Source: Anaerotignum faecicola (GTDB lineage: Bacteria > Bacillota > Clostridia > Lachnospirales > Anaerotignaceae). From it: a stretch of DNA of 64,000 bases. The stretch is from contig JANFXS010000003.1 of the NCBI GenBank assembly GCA_024460105.1, positions 248,001 to 312,000 of the forward strand, read 5' to 3'. Under the pieces are notes generated by a model. That model saw only the letters and a program-made list of their open reading frames with translations. It was not told the DNA's origin and did not search any database. This document shows positions 44,054 through 54,175 of the stretch, one piece after another; the stretch's first letter is position 1; every line of letters starts with the position of its first letter. The position numbers and the translations under genes are program-made.

Positions 44054-45802
44054 ATGTCAATTTTTAATGTATTAAGCCTGATAGGCGGGCTGGCGCTTTT
44101 CCTGTTCGGCATGAACATTATGGGAGGAGCCCTTGAAAAACAAGCCGGCGGCAAACTGAAAAAAATATTGGAAAAATTAACTTCAAACCCTTTTAAAGGG
44201 CTTATTTTAGGTATAGGGGTTACCGCCGTTATACAAAGCTCATCCGCGACAACCGTTATGGTAGTAGGATTTGTAAATTCCGGCCTTATGGAACTCGGAC
44301 AGGCCATAGGCGTAATAATGGGCGCCAATATCGGCACAACCGTTACGTCATGGCTTTTAAGTTTAACCGCTATCGAAAGCAACAATGTGTTTATCTCGCT
44401 GTTGAAGCCTTCAAGCTTTTCGCCGATACTTGCGGCAATCGGCGTAGGATTTTATATGTTTTCCAAAGACGCAAAAAAGAAAAATTTAGGCACTATTTTT
44501 CTTGGTTTTACCGTATTAATGACTGGCATGGACACTATGACGGCGGCTGTTAAGCCTTTAGCCGACATACCGGAATTCGCAAATATTTTGCTTTTATTTT
44601 CAAATCCAATTTTCGGAGTCCTTGCCGGAGCCGTTTTAACGGCAATTATACAAAGTTCGTCCGCTTCGGTCGGCATACTTCAGGCTCTTTCGCAAACAGG
44701 GTCTCTTACCTATGGATCAGCCATACCTATTATAATGGGCCAAAATATAGGAACATGTGTAACGGCATTAATTTCTGCCATCGGCGCAAGCAAAAATGCA
44801 AAAAGAGCCTCTATGGTTCATTTGTACTTCAATTTAATTGGTTCCACATTATTCCTTTTGGTTTTTTACCTTCTGAATGCTATAATAGGCTTTGAATTTA
44901 TAAATTCTTCGCTTAATGCGGCAGGCATAGCGGTAATACACACAACATTCAACGTACTTGCAACTATGGTAATGCTTCCTTTTTCAAAATGGCTTGAAAA
45001 ACTTGCCGTTTTGACCGTAAAAGACAGCAAAGAAGACGAAGAATTCCAAACGCTTGACGACAGGTTTCTTGTTACCCCTTCAGTAGCTGTTTTTCAAAGC
45101 CGTGAAGTTGCCATTAAAATGGCAACGTTGGCTAAAGACGCCCTCTATGAAGCTATAGGGCTTACTGAAAAATTTGACAGCCACAAAGCCCGCGATGTTG
45201 TTGAAAAGGAGGATAAAATCGATATATATGAAGATAAGCTCGGAACATACATGGTTAAACTGAGCCGCCTTGACATAAGCGAAGATGACAGCAATGAAAC
45301 TTCAAAGCTGCTTCACTGCATAGGCGATTTTGAACGTATAGGCGACCATGCGCTTAATATCAAACAGACTGCTGACGAAATTCACGAAAAAGAAATTGAA
45401 TTCAGCCCGGAAGCCCTTGCTGAATTAAACGTTATTGCAAACGCTGTAAAGGAAGTTCTCGATCTTGCAATAGACTCGTTTATAAAAAACGACATTGCCC
45501 TTGCATCAAAAGTCGAACCGCTTGAACAGGTTATCGACATGCTTAAAGCCACCCTCAAAACAAACCATATCCGTAGGCTCAAAAAAGGCGAATGTACAAC
45601 TGAAGTAGGCTTCGTTTTCTCCGATCTTATTACAAACTATGAAAGGGTTGCGGATCACTGTTCAAATATAGCAGTCTGCATAATTGAAATTGCCAAAAAC
45701 AGTTTTTCAACTCATGAGTACCTGCATGAACTCAAAGAATCGAACAATAAAGCCTTTGAAGCTATGTATGAAACTTACAGGGAAAAATATGCCCTTAATT
45801 AA
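44054..45802 (+). CDS. Na+/phosphate cotransporter with C-terminal PhoU domain
   Basis: 582 residues from ATG 44054 (GGGAGGAATACT). The transporter part (1-310) contains the two inverted repeats of the NptA/PiT-like family, each with QSSSAT or QSSSAS (about residues 60 and 200) and GANIGTT/GQNIGTC. A PhoU-like helical domain (about 350-560) follows with DFERIGDHALNI and NYERVADHCSNI, the metal-binding repeats. It imports phosphate with sodium and may sense it for the PhoR-type kinase encoded downstream. Stop is 12 bases before the response regulator ATG, so the three genes form an operon. Confidence 0.93.
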   Translation: MSIFNVLSLIGGLALFLFGMNIMGGALEKQAGGKLKKILEKLTSNPFKGLILGIGVTAVIQSSSATTVMVVGFVNSGLMELGQAIGVIMGANIGTTVTSWLLSLTAIESNNVFISLLKPSSFSPILAAIGVGFYMFSKDAKKKNLGTIFLGFTVLMTGMDTMTAAVKPLADIPEFANILLLFSNPIFGVLAGAVLTAIIQSSSASVGILQALSQTGSLTYGSAIPIIMGQNIGTCVTALISAIGASKNAKRASMVHLYFNLIGSTLFLLVFYLLNAIIGFEFINSSLNAAGIAVIHTTFNVLATMVMLPFSKWLEKLAVLTVKDSKEDEEFQTLDDRFLVTPSVAVFQSREVAIKMATLAKDALYEAIGLTEKFDSHKARDVVEKEDKIDIYEDKLGTYMVKLSRLDISEDDSNETSKLLHCIGDFERIGDHALNIKQTADEIHEKEIEFSPEALAELNVIANAVKEVLDLAIDSFIKNDIALASKVEPLEQVIDMLKATLKTNHIRRLKKGECTTEVGFVFSDLITNYERVADHCSNIAVCIIEIAKNSFSTHEYLHELKESNNKAFEAMYETYREKYALN

Positions 45803-45814
45803 GGAGGTATTACA

Positions 45815-46495
45815 ATGATTTATATTGTAGAGGACGATATTAACATACGCGAAATGGAAGAATACGCGCTTAAAAACAGCGGATTTCAGACAATGGGATT
45901 TTCTGACGGCGAAAGTTTTTTTGAAGAATGTAAAACAACTCTTCCAAACCTTGTTGTGTTAGATATAATGCTCCCCGGCAGCGACGGCCTCACAATATTA
46001 AAAAAGCTAAGACAAAATGACAAAACCAAAAAGCTCCCAGTTATAATGGTAACGGCAAAAACAAGCGAAATAGACGCCGTAAAAGCCCTTGACAGCGGCG
46101 CCGACGACTATATTAACAAGCCTTTCGGCATAATGGAATTTATAAGCCGCGTCAAAGCAGTACTTCGCCGTTTTGATATTGAGAGCGAAGTTTTATATAC
46201 GTTTGAAGAAATTGTCCTTGACGACAGAAAACGCGAAGTTACCGCCGACGGAAAAGTATGTGAACTGACATATAAAGAATATGAACTTTTGAAGTATCTA
46301 ATATCAAACAGCGGCATTGTTTTAAGCCGCGATAAAATTATGGACAATGTCTGGGGCACAGATTTTGAAGGCGAAAGCCGTACCGTAGATATGCATATAA
46401 AAACATTGCGTCAAAAACTCGGCCTAAGCGGGGCATACATAAAAACAGTCAGAAATGTCGGCTATAAAATCGATGTAATAAAAGAAGATAATTAA
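45815..46495 (+). CDS. OmpR/PhoP-family response regulator
   Basis: 226 residues. Receiver domain 1-120 with acidic pocket (ED near 7), phospho-Asp in VVLDIMLPGSDG near 51 and Lys in NKPFG near 104; C-terminal winged helix 130-226 (LTYKEYELLKYL, GESRTVDMHIKTLRQKLG). AAGGAGG ribosome site. Given the neighbour transporter and Pho-box repeats, a phosphate-starvation regulator is likely. Followed after 9 bases by its kinase. Confidence 0.93.
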   Translation: MIYIVEDDINIREMEEYALKNSGFQTMGFSDGESFFEECKTTLPNLVVLDIMLPGSDGLTILKKLRQNDKTKKLPVIMVTAKTSEIDAVKALDSGADDYINKPFGIMEFISRVKAVLRRFDIESEVLYTFEEIVLDDRKREVTADGKVCELTYKEYELLKYLISNSGIVLSRDKIMDNVWGTDFEGESRTVDMHIKTLRQKLGLSGAYIKTVRNVGYKIDVIKEDN

Positions 46496-46504
46496 GGTGA
46501 TTTT

Positions 46505-47842
46505 TTGGAAGAAAAAATTAACGCCCGAATGCTTTTTATAGGAATAATTTCCATGATACTTACGGCGTCTATGACAATAACAATATTCCACAAAGCGTTC
46601 GATAGGCAAATTAAAACTGATATAAGGCAAATGGCCGTTACATTGTCAACTATATATAACGGCATAGATGATTACAGCGATCTTGAAGCATATTCGGATA
46701 ACGGCATACGCATAACTTTAATAGGGAAAAACGGCGACGTTCTTTTTGACAGTGACGGCGATGAATCCACAATGGAAAATCACAGTTTAAGAGAAGAAAT
46801 CATTGCCGCAATGGAAACCGGTTCCGGGGAAGCCATGAGACATTCCGACACAATGGGATATAATACATATTACTATGCCGAGCTTCTTCCTGACGGAAAC
46901 ATACTTCGCACCGCAACAAATGTTGCCACAATGTACGCGGATTACAACAACACAATGCCAATGGTAATCGTTATAGGTATTTTAATATTATTTATAAGCG
47001 TATGCCTAAGCCAGATGCTTACAAAAAAACTTGTAGCTCCTATAGAAGCTATGGCGGAAAACATTGATGATATCGATAAGGATATACCCTACAAGGAACT
47101 TGAACCGTTTGCTCTGGCTATTAAAGAATATCACACAAAAAAAGATGAAAGCTCCAAAATGCGCCAGGAATTTACGGCTAATGTTTCCCATGAACTTAAA
47201 ACTCCGCTTACAAGTATATCCGGCTATGCCGAAATGATTGAAAATGGCATGGTAAAAGATTCGGATATAAAAGTGTTCGCAGGAAAAATTCATACAGAAG
47301 CGCACAGGCTTATCGTCCTTATAGGCGATATACTTAAATTAAGCGAGCTTGACGAACCAAACAGATGTGACAACTGCGAACCTGTAGATCTGTATAAACT
47401 TGCAGAACATACAATTGAAATGCTGGCTTTGAACGCTGAAAAGTCAAAAATAAAACTTTTTCTATGCGGAAATGGCGCTGTTATAAACGGAAGCAAATTA
47501 ATGTTAAGCGAACTTATATATAATCTATGTGATAACGCAATAAGATATAACAAAATAGGCGGATACATCAAAATCAAAGTATCTTCTAAAGACGGAAAAG
47601 CATATATAGATATAAAAGATAACGGAATAGGCATCCCTAAAGAATATCAGGACAGAATATTTGAAAGGTTTTTCAGGGTAGATAAAAGCCGCAGCAAAGA
47701 AACCGGAGGCACCGGCCTCGGCCTTGCCATTGTAAAACACATAGCTATACAACATAACGGCTGTATAAGCGTTGAGAGCCGGGTTGACGAAGGCACAACA
47801 ATGCACGTTGTTTTAAAAGGGATGGATGAAAAAGTACCGTAA
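46505..47842 (+). CDS. PhoR-like sensor histidine kinase
   Basis: 445 residues, TTG start after AAGGTGA. Two membrane helices (about 8-28 and 155-178) flank an extracellular sensor region of about 125 residues. A HAMP-like linker is followed by the H-box (NVSHELKTPLTSISGYAEM near 230) and the ATPase domain with NLCDNAIRYN, DNGIGIP and GGTGLGLAIV. It pairs with the response regulator. Ends at a bidirectional terminator. Confidence 0.93.
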   Translation: MEEKINARMLFIGIISMILTASMTITIFHKAFDRQIKTDIRQMAVTLSTIYNGIDDYSDLEAYSDNGIRITLIGKNGDVLFDSDGDESTMENHSLREEIIAAMETGSGEAMRHSDTMGYNTYYYAELLPDGNILRTATNVATMYADYNNTMPMVIVIGILILFISVCLSQMLTKKLVAPIEAMAENIDDIDKDIPYKELEPFALAIKEYHTKKDESSKMRQEFTANVSHELKTPLTSISGYAEMIENGMVKDSDIKVFAGKIHTEAHRLIVLIGDILKLSELDEPNRCDNCEPVDLYKLAEHTIEMLALNAEKSKIKLFLCGNGAVINGSKLMLSELIYNLCDNAIRYNKIGGYIKIKVSSKDGKAYIDIKDNGIGIPKEYQDRIFERFFRVDKSRSKETGGTGLGLAIVKHIAIQHNGCISVESRVDEGTTMHVVLKGMDEKVP

Positions 47843-47843
47843 A

Positions 47844-47900
47844 AATATACGCGTCTGATTTTACTTAATCTTATTTATAATCAAATCGGACGCGTATATT
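47844..47900. terminator. Bidirectional terminator of the phosphate operon
   Basis: AATATACGCGTC plus TGATTT pairs with AAATC plus GGACGCGTATATT; T-runs on both sides. It separates converging genes at 47842 and 47912. Confidence 0.85.
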
Positions 47901-47911
47901 TATTTTAATAT

Positions 47912-48145
47912 TTATTTTTTCCCGTTGCTAAAATGGAATTTGGTATCGTGATAGTCCATTCTGCTGTATAAGCTTAAACAATACAACCCTGAAAGACCGA
48001 CAACAGCAAAAATAATCCTTGCAACAAACTGCATATTTCCATTAAAAACAGCTGATACAAGATCAAAATTAAAAAATCCCACAAGCCCCCAGTTAAGAGC
48101 GCCGATAATAATAAACGTAAGGCAGAGCCAATCCATATTCTTCAT
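47912..48145 (-). CDS. DUF378 family membrane protein
   Basis: 77 residues, two membrane helices, with the family motif WLCLTFIIIGALNWGLVGFF and a C-terminal region of about 20 polar residues. Function unknown; common in Firmicutes. AAGGAGGAATAT precedes the ATG. Confidence 0.88.
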   Translation of the reverse strand: MKNMDWLCLTFIIIGALNWGLVGFFNFDLVSAVFNGNMQFVARIIFAVVGLSGLYCLSLYSRMDYHDTKFHFSNGKK

Positions 48146-48215
48146 ATAATATTCCTCCTTAAGAAATCTTCGTTATATTATCATTTCCAAAGGCAAAATA
48201 TTTATTAGTTTTATG

Positions 48216-49475
48216 TTAAATTGAATTAACTATTTTTTCTATATCAGCCTTCTCTATCCTTCCTACAGCCGAAATGCTCATCTTAGAATAGTCAAACAAT
48301 TCTGATATTATATTTCTCATATCATTTAAAGTAACGGCTTCAATCTTTTCAATTACTTCTTCTATCGTCAAAATATTATCTTTAAGGAGTATTCCTCCTC
48401 CGTTTGAAGTCATCCTGTTAACAGTGCTCTCACTGCCTATAATAAAATTACTGATTATTTGTTCTTTTGTTTTGTCAAGAACCTTTTGTGAAATTCCCTC
48501 TTCTCTCAGATTCCTTATTTCGTCAAAAATCAAACTGAATACTTTCTCCATCTGTCCGGGGCTCATTGCCGCATAAATCGAAAATAAGCCGGCTTTGCTG
48601 TACTGCGACGTATAGCTGTAAATTGAATATGTTAATCCATGTTCCTCGCGTATTTTTTGAAAAAGTATACTGCTCATTCCTCCGCCGAAAATAGTGTTAA
48701 AAACTGTATACGCATATTTTTTTGGATCATCCCTTTTAATGCACGGAAAAGCAATTATTGCGTTAAGCTGTTCATTTTCTTTCTTCTTAACAGTAATAGC
48801 AGACGTATAATCAACATCTTTTTCTTCCTTGTTTCTGCGTTTTCCACTGTTCCATTTTGAAAATACCGCTTCAAACTTTTCAAGCATTTCTTTTTCTTTA
48901 AAATTTCCGGCTATTGAAATAACCGTATTATCCGCCCTATAATTTTCTTTATAATATCTGTATATAATTTCATGGTTAAATTTAGATATTGTGGCAACTT
49001 CCCCAAGTATCGGCATCCCAAGGCTGCTGCCTTTCCAAACTTCGGATTGAAGCGCCTCATGCACCATATCTTCCGGTTCGTCTTCATACATGTTTATTTC
49101 TTCAATAATCACGTTTCTTTCTTTCAAAATATCTTCATCGCTGAATTTTGAATTCAAAAACATATCGCTTAATATGTCAAAAGCTATGTCAAAATGTTTA
49201 TCAAGCATCCTTGTATGATAGCATGTATACTCCTTTGTTGTGTATGCATTGATCTGCCCGCCTACTGCGTCCATTTCCTCCGCTATATCCCTGGCGTTCC
49301 TTTTCGCCGTGCCTTTAAACATCATATGTTCAATAAAATGCGAAATTCCGTTTAATTCCCTGCTTTCGTTTACCGAACCGTTTTTAACCCAAATTCCTAG
49401 AGAAATACTCCTTACATACGGTATCTCTTCCATTACAACCCTCAAACCGTTTGAAAGCTTTTTAACAGTAACCAT
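48216..49475 (-). CDS. M16 family zinc peptidase (YmxG/PqqL-like)
   Basis: 419 residues. The inverted zinc motif HFIEH in ISHFIEHMMFKGT near 45-50 with the downstream Glu in INMYEDEP, then the C-terminal inactive-half domain, fit the processing-peptidase family. In Bacillus the equivalent gene lies next to pnp, as here. Substrate unknown. GGAGGTGC ribosome site. Transcribed in the same direction as pnp, from which it is separated by a terminator. Confidence 0.93.
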   Translation of the reverse strand: MVTVKKLSNGLRVVMEEIPYVRSISLGIWVKNGSVNESRELNGISHFIEHMMFKGTAKRNARDIAEEMDAVGGQINAYTTKEYTCYHTRMLDKHFDIAFDILSDMFLNSKFSDEDILKERNVIIEEINMYEDEPEDMVHEALQSEVWKGSSLGMPILGEVATISKFNHEIIYRYYKENYRADNTVISIAGNFKEKEMLEKFEAVFSKWNSGKRRNKEEKDVDYTSAITVKKKENEQLNAIIAFPCIKRDDPKKYAYTVFNTIFGGGMSSILFQKIREEHGLTYSIYSYTSQYSKAGLFSIYAAMSPGQMEKVFSLIFDEIRNLREEGISQKVLDKTKEQIISNFIIGSESTVNRMTSNGGGILLKDNILTIEEVIEKIEAVTLNDMRNIISELFDYSKMSISAVGRIEKADIEKIVNSI

Positions 49476-49517
49476 AAAGCACCTCCATGATTATATTTAA
49501 CACTTCCGCCTAAAAAA

Positions 49518-49547
49518 ATACAGCGTTCAAAATATATGAACGCTATA
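49518..49547 (-). terminator. Terminator after pnp
   Basis: AGCGTTC/GAACGCT with A/T extension (ATAGCGTTCA and TGAACGCTGTAT); a run of T (TATTTTTTTA) on the minus strand. Confidence 0.85.
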
Positions 49548-49563
49548 TTTTTATCATTTTATA

Positions 49564-51681
49564 TTAATTTTTTTCTATCGCATCTTTAATGGAAAGGTTA
49601 AGCCTTCCCTGCCTGTCTATTTCAAGCAGCTTAACATTGACGTTATCCCCTTCTTTGAGGACGTCCTCTACTTTGTTAACCCTCTCTTTTGAAATTTTTG
49701 AAATATGGACAAGCCCTTCCTTTCCGGGAGCGATTTCAACAAATGCGCCGAACTCCATTATCCTTGTTACCTTTCCGGCGTATATTGTTCCGGGCTCCGG
49801 ATCCATAGTTATGGCCTTAATTTTGTCTACGGCAAGCTTCATCATCTCTTCGTCGTCGCCTTTAACAAATACCCTTCCGTCGTCTTCCGTATCAATAGAG
49901 CAGCCTGTTTCTTCAATTATCTTTTTAATAGTTTTTCCTCTCGGGCCGACAAGCTCTCCTATTTTGTCAACGTCTATAGTAAGGTTAACAATTTTAGGCG
50001 CATATTTTGAAAGGTGCTCCCTAGGTTCGGCAATACATTTTAAAAGAACCTCGTCGATAATATAGTCCCTCGCACGCTTAGTCTGATCAAGCGCCTGCTC
50101 TATCATCTTAAATGTAAGCCCCTTTATTTTCATATCCATCTGTATTGCCGTAATGCCTTCATGAGTTCCGGCAACCTTAAAGTCCATATCGCCAAAGAAG
50201 TCTTCTAACCCCTGTATATCTGTCATCATAATAAAGTCATCGTCGTCCTCACCTGTAACAAGGCCAACCGATATGCCGGCAACAGGAGCTTTGATAGGTA
50301 CTCCGGCCGCCATAAGGGAAAGCGTCGAACCGCAAATACTTGCCTGACTCGTAGAGCCGTTGGAACTTAATATATCGGAAACAAGCCTTATTGCATAAGG
50401 GAACTCGTCCTCACTTGGAATAACAGGAACAAGAGCCCTTTCTCCCAATGCCCCATGCCCAATCTCACGCCTTCCCGGCCCTCTTGACGTTTTTGCTTCG
50501 CCAACGGAAAAACCCGGGAAATTATAATGATGCATATACCTTTTTGTAACTTCCGACGTATCAAGGCCGTCAAGACGCTGTATCTCAGCCATTGCGCCGA
50601 GAGTCGTTACTGTAAGGGCCTGAGTTTGCCCCCTTGAGAAAAGCGCCGATCCATGAGTCCTCGGAAGTATATCTACTTCTGCCGAAAGCGGACGGATTTC
50701 TTCAATGCCTCGGCCGTCAGGACGTTTGTGATCCCGCAAAATCATACGCCTTACCGTTTCCTTTTCAAACTTATATATTATATCGTTAACAAGCGTTTCA
50801 ATATCAGCTTCTTCGCCCACAATTTCAACAAGCTTTTCCGTAAATTTTTCTATAACTTCTTCTGTTACAGCCGTAATTTTTAAATCGCGTTCCTGTTTTT
50901 TATCTGTAAAAACAGCCTCTTCCATGCGGGCGTCCGTAATATATGATTTAATAAGCTCATACGCCTCATTATTAATAACGTATTCTTCATACTGCTGCTT
51001 TTCTTTTCCCTCTTTTTCAACTATTGTATCAATAAATTTAACCATTTCCACATTCACGTCGTGGGCAAGGCGTATAGCCTTCATCATCATATCGTTAGGC
51101 ACAATATTAGCGCCTGCTTCAATCATCATAACTTTGTCTTTTTTAGATACAACCGTTAAAGCAAGATCCGATATTTCCCTTTGCGCCGAATCGGGGTTTA
51201 CAATAAGCTCCCCGTCAATAAGCCCTATATTACATGATGCAACCGGATCCGTAAAAGGAATATCAGAAATTGACAATGCAATAGAAGCGCCAAGCATTGC
51301 CGCAATTTCGGGCTGACAGTCTTGATCAACAGACATAACCGTAGCGATAATAGCTACATCATTTCTGTAATCCTTAGGAAAAAGCGGCCTTATCGGCCTG
51401 TCAATGCACCTTGATGTAAGTATTGCTTTTTCGCTTGGCCTTCCTTCCCTTTTGATAAACCCGCCGGGAATTTTGCCGACAGAATATAGCCTTTCTTCGT
51501 AATCAATGCTTAAAGGGAAAAAATCAATCCCAGCCCTCGGTTTATCCGATGCGGTTGCCGTAACAAGCACAACCGTATCGCCATAGCGTACAATAGCCGC
51601 TCCGTTGGCAAGCTCTGCAACTCTGCCTATTTCAACTGATAAATCACGTCCCGCAAATTTGGTTGAATAAGTTCTAAACAT
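49564..51681 (-). CDS. pnp: Polynucleotide phosphorylase
   Basis: 705 residues from ATG 51681 (AAAAGGAGAATTTGT; an in-frame upstream extension is not used). Two RNase PH domains with RPIRPLFPKDYRNDV and RGQTQALTV, a KH domain (about 565-610, GKTIKKIIEETG) and S1 domain (about 625-695, GKVTRIMEFGAFVEI, GLVHISKIS). It degrades RNA 3'-5' by phosphorolysis and is part of the RNA degradosome. Downstream of rpsO with its own terminator between. Confidence 0.97.
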   Translation of the reverse strand: MFRTYSTKFAGRDLSVEIGRVAELANGAAIVRYGDTVVLVTATASDKPRAGIDFFPLSIDYEERLYSVGKIPGGFIKREGRPSEKAILTSRCIDRPIRPLFPKDYRNDVAIIATVMSVDQDCQPEIAAMLGASIALSISDIPFTDPVASCNIGLIDGELIVNPDSAQREISDLALTVVSKKDKVMMIEAGANIVPNDMMMKAIRLAHDVNVEMVKFIDTIVEKEGKEKQQYEEYVINNEAYELIKSYITDARMEEAVFTDKKQERDLKITAVTEEVIEKFTEKLVEIVGEEADIETLVNDIIYKFEKETVRRMILRDHKRPDGRGIEEIRPLSAEVDILPRTHGSALFSRGQTQALTVTTLGAMAEIQRLDGLDTSEVTKRYMHHYNFPGFSVGEAKTSRGPGRREIGHGALGERALVPVIPSEDEFPYAIRLVSDILSSNGSTSQASICGSTLSLMAAGVPIKAPVAGISVGLVTGEDDDDFIMMTDIQGLEDFFGDMDFKVAGTHEGITAIQMDMKIKGLTFKMIEQALDQTKRARDYIIDEVLLKCIAEPREHLSKYAPKIVNLTIDVDKIGELVGPRGKTIKKIIEETGCSIDTEDDGRVFVKGDDEEMMKLAVDKIKAITMDPEPGTIYAGKVTRIMEFGAFVEIAPGKEGLVHISKISKERVNKVEDVLKEGDNVNVKLLEIDRQGRLNLSIKDAIEKN

Positions 51682-51816
51682 ACAAATTCTCCTTTTAATA
51701 TAAATGTTTCTTCCGTACGACGACACCATAGATCCTCAGCTTTCCCCACAACATCGTTATAAAAAAAGCTGGAAACCTATAGTGCCCCATATCAACAACT
51801 TAAATTTTAATACAAC

Positions 51817-51844
51817 AATAGAGAGGATATAAACCCTCTCTATT
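51817..51844 (-). terminator. Terminator after rpsO
   Basis: AATAGAGAGG/CCTCTCTATT with an 8-base loop. The T-rich tail on the minus strand is short (ATTGTTGTATTAAAATTT), so readthrough to pnp is possible. Confidence 0.65.
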
Positions 51845-51858
51845 ATCATCAGTATTAA

Positions 51859-52119
51859 TTACTTCCTTAAACCTAACTCGCTGATAAGTTCACGGTATTT
51901 AGTAATATCCCTGTCTTTAAGATAGTTAAGAAGCTCTCTTCTCTGGCCTACAAGCATTAAAAGCCCTCTTCTTGAGTGGTGGTCTTTTTTATGCATTTTA
52001 AGGTGCTCTGTAAGGAGAGAAATCCTTGCAGTTAAAAGAGCGATCTGAACCTCCGGCGAACCTGTGTCATTAGGTGTCCTGCCGTATTTTGCGATAATTT
52101 CCTGTTTGTTGATTGCCAT
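51859..52119 (-). CDS. rpsO: 30S ribosomal protein S15
   Basis: 86 residues, full-length S15: [21 protein letters not shown], then [27 protein letters not shown] and [12 protein letters not shown]. Binds the central domain of 16S rRNA. AGGAGGAATTTATT before the ATG. The 120-base leader upstream may hold its own autoregulatory structure; not resolved here. Confidence 0.97.
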   Translation of the reverse strand: MAINKQEIIAKYGRTPNDTGSPEVQIALLTARISLLTEHLKMHKKDHHSRRGLLMLVGQRRELLNYLKDRDITKYRELISELGLRK

Positions 52120-52258
52120 AATAAATTCCTCCTGAAAATTAAATAATATAACCCCGCATGCTAAGTGCAGGTTGGAGCTTCACAGCACTGAGCGGCGGTT
52201 TCAAACTTGTTCATTTTACCATATAATTTAAATATTTTCAAGGACTATACAGATAAAA

Positions 52259-53209
52259 TTAATACTTATTTTTCCAAAACTCGTATTTTTCCGTCAAAAA
52301 ATATTTTTCAGCGCTTTTTGCATCGTTCTCAAGCTGTTTCTGTAGTTCGTCAACTCCCGGAAACTTTTGTTCCGCTCGTATAAAGTCAAACACATATGTT
52401 TTGATATATTCCCCATAAATAACTTTTTTAAAATCAAAAAGATATGTTTCAACTATTTTTTTATCGCCGTTTACCGTCGGATTTATACCTATATTAGTAA
52501 CTCCGTAATAGAATTTCCCGTTATAGCAGCTTTTTGTAGCGTATACGCCGTTGGGCGGAAAAAGCTTATCCTTGTCGGCTATAATGTTTATTGTAGGAAA
52601 ACCGATCGTTCTTCCAAGCTGTTTGCCCTTCACAACTTCGCCGTAAATAAAATACGGTACGGTCAGAAGCCTGTTTGCCAGCTCTATATCCTTATTAATA
52701 AGGGCTTCCCTTACCCTTGTACTGCTTACCCTTTCATCTTCGTACATAACCGACGGCACATGAATAATTTTAACGCCGTATTCGGCGCCAAGCCTGTCTA
52801 AAAGCGCGCCGTCGCCTTTCTGATGTGCTCCGAACTTATAATTTTCACCGACAATAAGGGCTTTGCATTTAAGTTTTTTAAATATTATGTCAACGGCAAA
52901 CTCTTCAGGGCTTAAAGCGGCAAAACTATTGTCAAAAGGATATTCAATATATAAATCAACTCCCATTTCTTCAACAGACATCCTTTTTTCATCCGGAGAC
53001 ATAATAAGGGCATTATGTTTCCTGTTTGAAAAAACAAACATTGGATGAGGATAAAATGAAAATACAACTGATTTTAAATTTCCCTCTTCTGCAATCCGCA
53101 TGGTTGTTTCAATAAGCTTTCGGTGTCCCTGATGAAGTCCGTCAAAATTGCCGAGAGTAACTGCCGTTTCAGCGCATTGATCTATATTGTGGTTTGTTAT
53201 ATGTTCCAT
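52259..53209 (-). CDS. ribF: Bifunctional riboflavin kinase/FMN adenylyltransferase
   Basis: 316 residues from ATG 53209. FAD synthetase domain: TLGNFDGLHQGHRKLIE, then SSTRVREAL near 155. Riboflavin kinase domain from about 180: GEVVKGKQLGRTIGFPTINI and NIGINPTV. Converts riboflavin to FMN and FAD. The ATG choice rests on AAAGGGAC; a TTG-type upstream start is possible. Neighbours truB and rpsO are the standard order. Confidence 0.95.
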   Translation of the reverse strand: MEHITNHNIDQCAETAVTLGNFDGLHQGHRKLIETTMRIAEEGNLKSVVFSFYPHPMFVFSNRKHNALIMSPDEKRMSVEEMGVDLYIEYPFDNSFAALSPEEFAVDIIFKKLKCKALIVGENYKFGAHQKGDGALLDRLGAEYGVKIIHVPSVMYEDERVSSTRVREALINKDIELANRLLTVPYFIYGEVVKGKQLGRTIGFPTINIIADKDKLFPPNGVYATKSCYNGKFYYGVTNIGINPTVNGDKKIVETYLFDFKKVIYGEYIKTYVFDFIRAEQKFPGVDELQKQLENDAKSAEKYFLTEKYEFWKNKY

Positions 53210-53255
53210 ACTGCGTCCCTTTCGCACATTTACTGTGTCAGTAAAACTTTATTAA

Positions 53256-54164
53256 TTATAATATTTTCAAAGGTTTTATGCAAACCATATTTTTCTCATC
53301 GTCAAAAACAGCCGTAAAAAGCCCTACCAAATTGTTTTCACTGTCATAAGCGGCAACAATATCGCCGATTTCAACTTTCCCGTCTGTTCGGTCAAAAAAG
53401 TATTCATAAATTTTACAGCCGTTATGTATGAATTTGTCTGCCTTTTTCGTAACTGATATTTTTTTATATCCTTTCAAAGCCTCTTCCATTGGAAGAATAA
53501 CCTCTGAAATTCTTCCGTTGCCGCACAGCTCTTTCAGCTTTTCGAGTTTTACGGCCGTATCCAGTGTAAACCCGCCGCTCCTGCTCCTTAAAAGCCCGGA
53601 CATGTAGGCTCCCCATCCAAGCTCTTCCCCAATATCATGACAAAGGGTCCTTATATATGTACCCTTGGAACACTCAACGGTTATTTTTATCATGTCAGGC
53701 GGTATAAATTCATCAATTTGAATATTATTTATATATATTTTCCTTGCCTTGCGTTCAACTTTACCGCCTGCCCTTGCAATTTCATAAAGTTTTTTGCCGT
53801 TTACCTTTATAGCGGAGTACATCGGCGGTACCTGAAGTATTTCGCCTTTAAATTTTGAAACGGCCTGTTTTATTTTCTCTTTGTCGAACTCAAACGGCCT
53901 GTTTTCAACAATCTCCCCTGTATGGTCCTGAGTTGTCGTAGTTGCGCCGAAAATAACTTCAGCAGAATATGTTTTGCTTTCAGCCATGATATAGTCCGCA
54001 AGCTTTGTGGCTTTTCCCAAGCATATGGGCAACACGCCTTCCGCCTCCGGATCAAGAGTTCCTGTATGGCCCACCTTTTTCTGGTTTACAATTTTCCTTA
54101 CAACGGCAACAACATCATGAGATGTAAATCCCTTTTCCTTATATACGTTAATTATACCATCCAA
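53256..54164 (-). CDS. truB: tRNA pseudouridine-55 synthase
   Basis: 302 residues. GIINVYKEKGFTSHDVV and the catalytic Asp in VGHTGTLDPEAEGVLP near 38 are conserved, as are SKGTYIRTLCHDIGEELG near 180. It modifies U55 in the T-loop of tRNA. AGGAGAGATAGCC ribosome site. 11 bases after nrnA. Confidence 0.96.
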   Translation of the reverse strand: MDGIINVYKEKGFTSHDVVAVVRKIVNQKKVGHTGTLDPEAEGVLPICLGKATKLADYIMAESKTYSAEVIFGATTTTQDHTGEIVENRPFEFDKEKIKQAVSKFKGEILQVPPMYSAIKVNGKKLYEIARAGGKVERKARKIYINNIQIDEFIPPDMIKITVECSKGTYIRTLCHDIGEELGWGAYMSGLLRSRSGGFTLDTAVKLEKLKELCGNGRISEVILPMEEALKGYKKISVTKKADKFIHNGCKIYEYFFDRTDGKVEIGDIVAAYDSENNLVGLFTAVFDDEKNMVCIKPLKIL

Positions 54165-54175
54165 GGCTATCTCTC

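Noticed and set aside
52120-52258. Possible S15 autoregulatory leader
   Set aside because: I could not define a convincing pseudoknot or stem set by eye, so no feature is called.
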